Below are positions 24,279-45,421 of a stretch of DNA of 64,000 bases, piece by piece. The position numbers were made by a program, and so were the translations under genes. Position 1 is the stretch's first letter, and every line of letters begins with the position of its first letter. Origin of the DNA: Hypomesus transpacificus (taxonomy: Eukaryota > Chordata > Actinopteri > Osmeriformes > Osmeridae); the NCBI RefSeq assembly GCF_021917145.1, contig NC_061065.1:5111337-5175336 (forward strand), in the 5' to 3' direction. Below the pieces are notes generated by a model. That model was not told the origin of the DNA. It saw only the letters and a list, made by a program, of their open reading frames with translations, and ran no database searches.

Positions 24279-25895
24279 TCAGTGCAATGCCAGGGTGTCC
24301 TGGAGGCTCCAGGGAACCTTCTGGAAAGCCTGGGCCAAGCCGGTCTCACACAGCAGGCCCACACACACCGCCAGTAGGGACAGCCTCCTGCTACAGTTTA
24401 GGATTACTGGAAAGATAAGGGGGTGTGGGGTGGGGGGGTCAGGTAGGAGAGACAGGGGAGGCACAGGGAAGGGAGAGACAAAATATCAAACCCGTGTCAG
24501 CTTTCACGTTTCGAGTTTCAGACGGGGACAGCTGCCATCTGGGGGAACCCAGACGAGCAGAGCCTTCAAACAGTTTGCCCGGAGAGTTGCCTACCCCGGA
24601 TGGCCTGGGAGTTGGAGGTGAGGACGAACAGCTTGATGAGGGTGAAGCAGAGCGGGGAATGGTCGTGCTCCCAGATGACGGCGGGGACAAGCAGGACCTT
24701 GCCGTAGGAGGACAGCATCAGGGCTCGGAGCAGACGAGCCGTCTCGGCGCCGCGGCAACGCAGCCTCCCTGACAACCACAGCAAGCACAGCACCCCCGCG
24801 CAGAACACACACAGCTCTGCCCACGCACAGGGACGAGAACAGAACTCAAGTCTTTTTGATGTAGAAACGTTGTGATTTGGTGCATGAATCTTCCTTAAGT
24901 TAAAAAAAGAAAAAAAAAAAAGGAATTGGGCCAGTGTCACAAACCACATGGACGCTAATCTCAGTTCCCAGAAAAACTAAACTTCTAGGGGGATATCACT
25001 GATTCTCTGGGCTGGAAACATGAACACGATTCATTAGATAATTAGGAAACAGAAAGAAAAGTGTGATGCCCCGTTTACACACAACTCCCCCATCAGACTT
25101 TTGATCTATTCACATGTTTGATATGTGAGACTTAAATGGAGCCAAACCCTGTACTGTGGCAGAAGTCTTATTATTACCAAGAGTGGCCAGGCCAAACATG
25201 GCGTAGAAGTTCCACTCCTTGGTGTATCTGATGATGTCCGAGGGGTCGCTGTTACTGGGCTCAGATACGTGCAGCTGAGACCACCTCAGGTAGGCCTCGC
25301 ATAGCAGGCAGAACACACACAACTTCCAGTGGATCTGTGGAGGGAATAGGAACACACGCACACACACTGTGAGGCATCCTCGTTTCTCTGCGTTGATTGT
25401 AAAAGGTTTGTGTAGCACTCTGACAGACACCAATCTCCAGAAGACTAATGCTTACGTTCAGGGTAGTGTTGAACAGAATGTGCCTAAAAGCTTGGGTTTT
25501 GCATAGAATGGCATCTATCAGGATTATGACTGGGTCATATTCAATGTACTTGTCCACGGGCTTCTTGCAAGACTCCTGTAAAACGAATCCGCAAACATTG
25601 AGTGTGTGGGGTTAAGGAACAGATAGCAGGAAGACACTGTTCTCACTGCCCAATTAACCACGCAACAATTTACTACACAGATTTTCTCTTGGGGGCATAT
25701 TGTGCCATAGCCTACAGCTAGCTAGCTTGGCAAAGTGTCTGGATCCACGACTACAGCATCAACACTACCACTCAGCTAGGTGGTAATTAGTTAACTCACG
25801 CATATGGTTATCTTCAAAATCCCATTACTGTAATCTCTGTGAAGCTCGACCGCGTCCTCGCTACATTCCACACACCGAAAGACAGCTTTAGCCAT
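24279..25895 (-). CDS. arv1: ARV1 sterol/lipid homeostasis protein
   Basis: Multi-pass ER membrane protein needed for sterol trafficking and GPI-anchor synthesis. Five exons on the minus strand (25895-25800, 25575-25456, 25334-25178, 24816-24595, 24406-24279) give 240 residues. The N-terminal Arv1 homology domain has the zinc-ribbon cysteines CVEC and [17 protein letters not shown], followed by [17 protein letters not shown]. Hydrophobic segments follow ([37 protein letters not shown]...[32 protein letters not shown]). All junctions keep frame at canonical GT-AG sites. The start ATG gives [11 protein letters not shown], with the first zinc cysteine at residue 8 as expected. The gene is divergent from ttc13 across a 198-bp gap. 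Confidence 0.95.
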
Positions 25896-26093
25896 TATGT
25901 CTTGTTCAAACTCCCTAACTGCCGGCTTGACGAAGGTGACTTCCTGGATTGGTCCCAGATAGCATGGGAGATGTAGTTTTTTGCAACTCTAACTGGCAGA
26001 TTGGTTTTGAGGAATTTGCAAGGGGGCGTAGGCAGTGAAGGAACTACACGAGCAAAGCTTCCGCTCTCATCACCTACACACATGAAACACAAC
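25896..26093. promoter_or_regulatory. Bidirectional promoter between ARV1 and TTC13
   Basis: Only 198 bp separate the ATG of arv1 (minus) from that of ttc13 (plus), so the promoters and both 5' UTRs must share this space. No TATA box is visible; a GATTGGTCCC (CCAAT-type) motif lies near 25951. Confidence 0.7.
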
Positions 26094-37687
<11,594 letters not shown>

Positions 37688-39235
37688 CAAGACCCTTCCC
37701 CCCCTCCTCCAACCCCCCCTCCCCAGCCACCAGCTGCCTGGACCACTCAGCCCCCCACCCCCCTCAACCAGCTCTACACTCCCCTGCCCTGTAGATGCAA
37801 GATCTAAAACAACGGGGTAGGCCTGAGCAAGTTGGCGTCCTCTCTGCCTGCCGGAGAATACAGTGAAGCCGGCGGCCATCTTACTTGATCCTGTCTGTTG
37901 TTCTTGAGGTCTAGTGTCTATGGGGGTTAAGCTGTAGAGGTTGGTGGAGGCCTGGGGGGGGGGGGGCTGTCCCCTTTCTCTCTCTTTCTGTATCTCTCTC
38001 TCCAGAAGCACAAAAACCCCTCTCCCAAGTCTCTAAATGGAACTGTGAACGTCCCCACGTTGTTTAGTAACAGCCTCCGTCTGTGGACAAGGAGCTCTCT
38101 ACCTGTAGACGTGTAATCACCATGGGATGAGAGGGTGGGGTTGCGTTCACAACTCCCATGGTAAAAGCTCATGTTTTTTCGGGATTTTCTGGCACCCACC
38201 ACCTGCTTTCTAACAATTGTTCTCTATGGTACTGGAAAGCTTGATGGGTGGGTTAGACAAATTGATATGTGAATGGGAGGGATTCCCTATGAATGTGATT
38301 GGCACTTTAATTCTATTCTATTTTAAAAACAACCCCCTTATACCTGTAGAGAGTACTAGCAGAGAGAAAGGACAGGGAGATTTTAAATTTAACTTTTTCT
38401 TCGGGGCTATTTAATTCCTCTTGGGATACTTGAAAAGAAAAAAGACAAGCCATTTTTTTTTATTAGTCTTGTTGATGTCGGAAGGCACTTTTTGTCATTG
38501 TTTTAACTTACCAGTAAAAGGTGTGATGAGGAGGAATAGGATCAAAAACTATTTTGGGTTGCACTCAAACGCAACACATTATTTTGAGGGAAAAGTGAAC
38601 CGAAGAAGAAGGAAAAAAAAAAAAAGCACACAACATGGTGCCATTTTAATCATTCCTCTGGTGCTGTCAGAAGGCAAACATCCATGAGCCAATCATTTCT
38701 TTACCCTTTGTTCTTTTTTCTCTCCAGTAATGTGTTTTAATTAGCAAGGTCACAACTGCACACACAGCAGTGTACTTTCAGGGACTTTCACTAGGGCAGA
38801 CTATGGGTGACTGAGATTAGTCCTGGACCAATTATCCACAAAGTTCTCTGTTCCCATCTCAACCTGTTACTGGGACTTAGCAACACACACGACGATGGTT
38901 CCCTTTTGTGAATGAGCTCATGATCAAAAAAGCTTATTGAATGAAACAAAGATGTTCTTTCAACTGACCTGTGCAGGTCCATTTTGGGAGGTAACTACTG
39001 TTTTATGTTTCCATATTAACGATTGTGCTGACTGGTTTGGATTTAGTTTTTCTTTCTTTTTGTCTTCTTCTTTGTTTTTTTTGCACTGGGTGAATCATTG
39101 TAATAAAGTGTTACGGTGGACTTTTAAAGTACTTTATGTGTCTCAACTTGAAGAAAAAGGAATGTGTGATTTTAGGGGATTTTGTGGTCCAGGATGAATT
39201 GGGATGTTCAAATGGTCAATAAAACGGCTACACTG
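37688..39235 (+). other. TTC13 3' UTR (presumed)
   Basis: Non-coding sequence from the TTC13 stop to an AATAAA at 39218-39223. Another AATAAA lies near 39101. Nothing recognised lies between this and 39800. Confidence 0.5.
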
Positions 39236-39807
39236 AGTTACCCTGTCATATTGTTTCCTTCTGTCAGAAGTCATTAGTGGCTCATTCACATTAAGTGGCA
39301 TCAGCACATTGAAAGAGAAGTACCTGAATGCAGTCTAAAAATCAGGAAGAGGCTCAACGTGGGTGGAGTCAAACGTTTGATTGGCTTACTCAAAGGCACC
39401 AAGTGGTGGAAGCCCTGCAGATTCAATTGTTTGACTTGAGGCTATTCATGCAAATTGACGTTAGCGGAATGAAATGGAATCATACCAACAAATACTGTGG
39501 GTTCGCTATTAACAAGATGAGGCTGTTATTAGTGGGATATTGCAGAAAAGGGATGAAAGTATATTGAAACTCTCGCCAGTACTATGATTCTGACCTCTAA
39601 ACATTCTAGGGGGGCACAAGGGTATAACAGTTTTTTAATTTAACAGTTAAATGCATCAATCTGGTGCACTGTGAGGTGAAAACATAAAAAACTGATGAGC
39701 ATTTGCTGTTTCATCAGAACTGAGTTGACACCGGACAGACGTTAGGTTCATCCAGAGCCATAGGGCTCTGGGTTCATCCAGTTCAGGGTGACCTCCCTGA
39801 CTCGGAT

Positions 39808-40041
39808 CTAAAGCCTCAACGGAAGTCTAGACAGACACTCTGGCTTCACCTGCTGGTTGAGGACATCTGAAGTGTGCAGGGACATTGGGTAAGATGGGAT
39901 GTCAGACATGGTAGGCTTGTTGAGTTTCTCCACTGCCTCTGCAAACTCAAACAGCTTGGCTCTCCTTTCTTCCGATTCTTTCCTCTTTTTTTCTGAAAAT
40001 ACTGCCGGAACTGTTCCAGAAACCACTTTTGTTCTCTGTCT
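39808..40041 (-). CDS. Possible terminal exon of an unrecognised gene
   Basis: On the minus strand a good acceptor (TCTCTTGCAAACAG) precedes an open stretch to a stop at 39808. The downstream part reads KRKESEERRAKLFEFAEAVE then KLNKPTMSDIPSYPMSLH, with protein-like composition. The upstream part looks more protein-like in a second frame (DREQKWFLEQFRQYFQKK). The two frames meet at a run of seven T (39986-39992). Either the first frame alone is coding, or one base in that run is a sequence error, or this is a decayed gene. No upstream exon was found and I do not recognise the family. Confidence 0.25.
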   Translation of the reverse strand, partial: RQRTKVVSGTVPAVFSEKKRKESEERRAKLFEFAEAVEKLNKPTMSDIPSYPMSLHTSDVLNQQVKPECLSRLPLRL

Positions 40042-40442
40042 CTGTTTGCAAGAGACAAGCATAAAACATTACAACACGGTCGAGACTAGAGTATTCAGAA
40101 TAAAAGTGTCAAATCTACAAATGTTAAATGAGGACATTCTGACATGATACTCATTTTAAAATGATAGTGAAATGGAAATCACATTTGCTTCAAATAGCCT
40201 ATACCACATTCCGAGTATTATAGAGATGATTTATAGTATACTTTCACATCACAAGACCTGGGATTAGTGATTAGTTTGAAATGTTCTTCTGACTCCTCCC
40301 TCTCCCCCTCTCCAGTTTCTGTATGCTAACCACCAGATGTCGCTGTTGTGCATGTTTGGTCACATGGTGCGTCTCACAGCTCTAAAAGCAGGTTCCCAGT
40401 TTAATCCAGTGCTGGAGCTGGGAGAGATAAAGAAGGGCAGGC

Positions 40443-43368
40443 ATGGAGAAGGAGGACGTCAGCTTGGATGATGTGACGTGCTCTCTGTCTCTGCTCATCA
40501 ACCTCGGAAGGGTGCTTCTGGAGAATGGAAAGCAAGAGGCAGAAGGTAGAGTGAAGTAGCCTAAAGTTGACTAGCGCGTTAGCTTCTGTAGCATGTAGCA
40601 ATTAGCCAACGGTTCTAGCCTCTGACCCAATCAAAGATCCGCTAGACACAGGAAGTCTCTTAAAATTGACTCAAATTCGAAATCTTAAAGTCACTAATGT
40701 AAGTAAAGTAGTTGACTGTATGTATTTAACACCAGCGTTCGAAACTGTGTTCAGTTTACCATCCAGTTGATCCTTATTCTAGAATCATCAGCAATTAGTT
40801 CCACACTCTCAAACTATAGTATTGCAAATTGGAGATTAATGCTGGCATGTGGCGTTGTGCAAGGCACCACTAAGCTCTCACATGCCCTAGCCAGCTCTGA
40901 TAATGCTGCTTTGTTCCCACAGCCTCTCTACAGGATTATGTTCCCAATAAAATCACCACTTTGTTTGGCCTGATGACTGCTGGTGCAGATCTCTACAACA
41001 GGTAGGCACTGAAGGGATACATGATTGGCTCAATTCATTCAAACGTTTAGTACTCCCGTCAACTTTCATCTCTTTTGTATATCCAACAGCATTGGAGTCA
41101 CCAAAAAGTCTGAAGCAGACGCTGTTTTGCAGAAGTTTTTCCAGTGAGTAGAAGCCAGAGAACATACTGGAAATCCCAAGGGCCATGCACAGGGTCCTGG
41201 GAAAGTTTCAAGTTCTACATGAGGCTCATTCATGTGGATTGCAGCGCAGTGTTTACATAACTGAGCTTTCTCCCTCCCTCTGTATCAGCCATGAGAGTGT
41301 CCGGGATCGCATGGAGGACCTACTGAAGTTGGAGGTTCGTCTCGTCATGATGCACACAGTCAGGATCGAAGCCCTGTCCCAAACCCCCTCTGCTACACGC
41401 TAACATTCCTCAGACATGATTGGTTAGCGCAAGAACACAGACTTGTTATTATCCCTGTGGTTTCAGCTAATGTTTCTGTGGTCACTCATGTTTGTAAACA
41501 TGGGTTTACATTGTATTTGTGTGTGGGCAAAAACAATAGGTCCTTACACACTGGTTGGTTCCCTTCTGTGGTTTGGGTTGTTATTGTGCCTTAAGCTGTA
41601 TCTCGAGAGTGCCGTTGATGTGTAATTACAGAGTTGTAATTCCTGCAGACTGAGTGGGATGAGTTTCTGGAGCGTCTGGATGTAGACCTGCAGGCCACAG
41701 ACAGACAGCTGAGCGGAGGGCCCACCGTGGACAGTCTGGGTGCAGACACACCCCTCACCGATGCCAGGACTGGAGAGTACGTCTGCGGAACCACACCAAC
41801 TCATGTCTGTCTGTCTGCCTGATTGTCTGTCTGTCTGTCTCTCCATCTGTCTGCTTAGCTGTCTGCCTGCATAATTGTATCTCTGTCTGCCTGTCTGTCT
41901 GCTTAACTGCCATTTGTGACTAGCTGACTGGCTGGCCCTCTTTCATCTGGAATTAGACCAGGGGTCCCCAAACTTTTTTCTGCGAGGACCAAAACATTTT
42001 TTCTTTCTTTAATGTGGGGCCGGGTCGGTCTGTAAAAGAAAATTGCATTGGCCGGAGCAACTACCAGTATTATTGTGTAGATTTGATTATGATTTTAAAT
42101 GTATTTATAATGCTAGATTCGTTTTTGTTGAGCACCGTACATCCGTACATATCAAGGGATATATATTGTCTATTAAAAGAGCATTATCGTAATGAACTTT
42201 TTTCATATTCATTGCTATTGAAATCAAAACATTTACTTACTTATGCATATTAATCAGTGTGAACTGATAAAAAAACAAATATTATAAAAAAATAAATCAA
42301 ATACGTCTCTGGCATTGTTCAGAGGGCCTGTCCAAATGCGTGGGCGGGCCATAGTTTAGGGACCCCTGGATTAGACTGACTGTATTTCTGACGGTGAGAC
42401 TTCTGAACGAATGTATGACAGACTCTCATAGCTGTGTGTGTGTGTGTGTTCTAGGAGTGTCTCTCTGGGTAGGTACTTTGGGAAAGGAGAGAACCTGCTG
42501 CTGGTTCTGATACGACACTTTGGATGACTTCCGTGACGAGACCACCTGGCCCAGATGGAGACCAATCAGGTTTTGTTATCAGAGTTTCACATCGCCTATT
42601 AGCTGTGTGCTTGTATGCATGTGTGTGTGACTGACCCTGTTCTGTGTGTGTGTGTGTGTGCACCGTTCAGGATCTCCTGGATGCCGGGTCGGTGCGTGTT
42701 CTGGTGGTCTCCTTTGGCGCTCAAGAGGGGGCTAAGATGTGGCTGGAGCAGACAGGCTGCTCCTACGACATGCTGCTGGACCCTGAGAGAAAGGTAACGC
42801 ATGTACACACAGATACAGAAACGTACCCACAGATACACATTTTCCATATTCAAACTGACTCATTTGTTGTGAGGACAGACACGCAGACAGGCAGGCTGCA
42901 TTACACAACATGTAATGTGCTTTTCATCTGTTGTTCGCCTCACAATGGGCTCCTTGGCTTGCGTTCGCTAGATCTACAAAGCGTTCGGTTTGGGCTCCTC
43001 CTACGCCAAGGTGCTAAAGTTCAACAGTCTGCTGCAGTGTGGAGAGTACCCGGCTGCAAATCGGGACTTCCCCGAGATCCCCTTCCATCTGTTGGGGGAC
43101 CTCTATCAGGTACGACCTTCTGGAGGAAATGTCTCCCACAACGTTGAACCACACCCATACCAGCTCCTCGCTCGCCAGGAAGCTTTGTGATTGGACCAAC
43201 CATGTGTCTGTCTGTCTTGTCTGTTTCCAGATGGGGGGCGACTTTGTTCTGGACCAGGGAGGGAAGGTGTTGCGGTCTCATCCTTGTATGACCCCCAGAG
43301 ACAGACCAGTGCTGGGGGACTTGCTGCAGGATATTACTGGTACAGGCTCCTCCACCATCTCTGGATAA
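40443..43368 (+). CDS. selenol: Selenoprotein L (SelL), two selenocysteines in a UxxU motif
   Basis: Thioredoxin-fold (peroxiredoxin-like 2) selenoprotein known from fish, aquatic invertebrates and some bacteria, with a diselenide-forming UxxU redox motif. Nine exons (40443-40545, 40923-41001, 41090-41143, 41289-41334, 41649-41776, 42455-42569, 42671-42793, 42972-43109, 43231-43368) join in frame to 307 residues. The only in-frame stops before the TAA are TGA at 42525-42527 and 42534-42536, giving LIRHFG-U-LP-U-RDHLAQ, with Sec at residues 161 and 164. This matches the family's diagnostic arrangement. N-terminal helical part: EDVSLDDVTCSLSLLINLGR. C-terminal fold: VRVLVVSFGAQEGAKMWLEQ, YDMLLDPERKIYKAFGLGSS, MGGDFVLDQGGKVLRSHPC. 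A pipeline that reads TGA only as stop would truncate it. A candidate SECIS lies 230-400 nt after the stop codon. A hAT element sits in intron 5. Confidence 0.93.
41959..42368 (+). mobile_element. Non-autonomous hAT element in SelL intron 5
   Basis: The 16-bp inverted ends CAGGGGTCCCCAAACT and AGTTTAGGGACCCCTG match with one difference. The 8-bp flanks AATTAGAC (41951-41958) and GATTAGAC (42369-42376) match at seven of eight. The 410-bp AT-rich interior has no coding. Confidence 0.85.
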
Positions 43369-43599
43369 GCCCACAGGCCCAAATCCTTAGCCCTTGCCTT
43401 CACTAACCTAGCCTGGCTGGCCAATCTCTGACCCAGCCCAACACCCAGCCTATGTTTAACTTCACCTAGCCCAATACCCAACCTCTTCCATACCCTACCC
43501 TAACCTTGTCCAGCCACCAGCCGCTATTAACCTAACCCACCACCAACACCTTCCAGAACCCTACCTCTAGGGCCAAGGGAGTGATTTGAGGTCCAGGGT

Positions 43600-43775
43600 C
43601 CTTGTAGATGACACTGACACCACAGAAGAAGAGCAGCCCTCAGTCTCCTGTAGATGACGACACGCCTCACACTCATGACGTCATGAAGAGGCGAGGTCCG
43701 ATGAGAACTCCGGAGCTGAGGGCCGACCCGCTCTTCCTGCCGTGGTGTCAGGGTTGTGATGTCACTTCCTAGATG
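43600..43775 (+). promoter_or_regulatory. Candidate SECIS element in SelL 3' UTR
   Basis: A SECIS recruits SBP2 and EFsec so that UGA is read as Sec. Here ATGA (43608-43611) and TGAT (43757-43760) can form the non-canonical quartet. They sit next to a 10-bp perfect stem, CTGACACCAC (43614-43623) with GTGGTGTCAG (43742-43751). On the 5' side an unpaired AGAAG supplies the AA motif. A further stem follows, AAGAGC with GCTCTT and GCCCTCAG (43636-43643) with CTGAGGGC (43716-43723), as in a form-II SECIS with an unusually long apical arm. A second possible core inside that arm (ATGA 43654, CGAT 43699) is weaker. Pairings were found by eye, without energy calculation. Confidence 0.6.
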
Positions 43776-43857
43776 ACTTCCTGAACGGTATAGATGTTCG
43801 CTGGGAGTAGACCTGAAGTGTAGATTTCAATTAACCCTCTTGTAATTCATATGATTC

Positions 43858-43863
43858 ATTAAA
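43858..43863 (+). terminator. Possible proximal poly(A) signal of SelL (ATTAAA)
   Basis: ATTAAA about 490 nt after the SelL stop, downstream of the SECIS candidate and just before the MITE copy. Use of this site would exclude the MITE from the mRNA. Confidence 0.4.
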
Positions 43864-43931
43864 ATATACTGTCTTTAAATCACGTGATTTAAGGATTTGA
43901 AGGAAAATCTTTCTGTAATGCTAACTGGTCC

Positions 43932-44505
43932 TAGCCTGGTCCTGACAAGACACTCGTACATTTCATTTGTACAGAGGGTCTGGGATCTCTCCATTGACAA
44001 ACGTTAACTTCCTTGAAGGCGGGTCCCCTGTTGAAGTTTAAAACTATTGGATCCGCCCAGAGCCACTCGGATTTGCCATAACCAATCGCAAGCGTTCGCC
44101 TTAGCCAACTCCTTCACCACTACTGTAACGGAGCTAGCTGCCGTAGCTGGAAAATCAAACTTTCCCGAACCCCGTGGGGAGGAGGGCCACAACATCATGG
44201 CCACCAACAAAACTCAGCAAGGAATGTTCTTGCTCCGGCTTTAACCTATATTCGGCAGCGTTGCCACAACCGCAGAATAGTTTCGCTCGCATCTTTCTCC
44301 GCCGCCATTACTGAACTACTCAAACAAGGGCACAACATTAATCGTGCCCTTGTTTGGACATCGTTCTCAGCCACTCCCTCTGTTCGCTGATTGGACCTAC
44401 AAAAAATGTGTTTCTCGAAACCGACTTCAGAGCCGAGCTCCCAGACCTAGTACAGAAGCAAAATCCAAATTGAGCGGAAGTACGAAGGAGGGCAGAGCCA
44501 GGCTA
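43932..44505 (+). mobile_element. Mutator-like MITE, copy 2 (in SelL downstream region)
   Basis: The 574-bp element has ends TAGCCTGGTCCT and CAGAGCCAGGCTA and a perfect 9-bp target duplication AACTGGTCC (43923-43931 and 44506-44514). It is similar along its length to copy 1 (35775-36334), differing by substitutions and small indels, including a local inverted duplication at 44321-44356. Confidence 0.85.
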
Positions 44506-44763
44506 AACTGGTCCCAGTAGCACTTGGTAAAACAGTGTTTTACCTGGTCACTCTTCAAGTTCTGGTTTTAATATCCTACCAAGAGAAATCCCTTTTCCTA
44601 TTGACTGCAGTCAGCGTACTCTAGAAAGATCTTGTGTACTTGTCTAGTGACACATTGAGAGTGAGGACCACTGTGAACTAGTCTATTAGTGATTGTGTAA
44701 TAACAAGGTTATCCAGTAGTAGTAATGTAACTATGTTATGAGAATGTAAATCACCACAAATCT

Positions 44764-44820
44764 TTAATAAACTAGACATACATGACTGAAATCATTTGGG
44801 TTTAGGTTACGTTTTTTATT
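44764..44820. terminator. Abutting convergent 3' ends of SelL and CLEC11A
   Basis: A plus-strand AATAAA near 44766 (distal end of SelL) and a minus-strand AATAAA near 44815 (read as TTTATT on plus, for CLEC11A) lie within about 50 bp of each other. The two transcripts would end head-on with little or no spacer. Confidence 0.45.
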
Positions 44821-45421
44821 GCTTTGCTTACATCTCTTAGTGAACCGACATAAAACAGCATTAAGTGTACTGATTTTACTGAATATAATTTATTTATGGA
44901 GCTTTTACATTGTGCGTTACGAGTCTGCTTACAGTATTTTAACATTCAGTTTTTTGACAGAATTGTGTATTATTGTTTAACATTAGAATCGTAGAAGCCT
45001 ACGATGTCTGTGAATACAATGACAGTTGAATGACAGTACTCTACTGTACACAGTACACAAACTACTCAATACTTGAACTCATATTGGCTGGGTGTGAATC
45101 TATGACAGAGACCTGCCAATCATAGAACAGAATTGACATTCAAATGTGAGGCTCACTTCTAGAAAAGCTGCTCATAGAAAGTGTAAAGTCATTTTCTTCA
45201 TACAGTAGGTTATTTGCATTGTCTTGGCTTTAAGGGCCAATCTGCTCCAACACGATGTTTGTCAGAGAATATGTCGTACATTCAAGCATTCCATGTCTAT
45301 GAAACTCGTATAGGCCATTCAACACCAGACAGAAAATCGTAGAAGCAGAAGGATAGAAAGTGGAGGAAAGAGTGGACAATCTACAATAACTCAGATGGCG
45401 GTTGGACTGCCTGGGTGTCAC

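Noticed and set aside
43650-43705. Inner ATGA...CGAT hairpin as the main SECIS
   Set aside because: The stem is shorter and bulged and lacks a clear 5' AA. The outer core fits the SECIS plan better, though this inner one is kept as an alternative in the SECIS entry.
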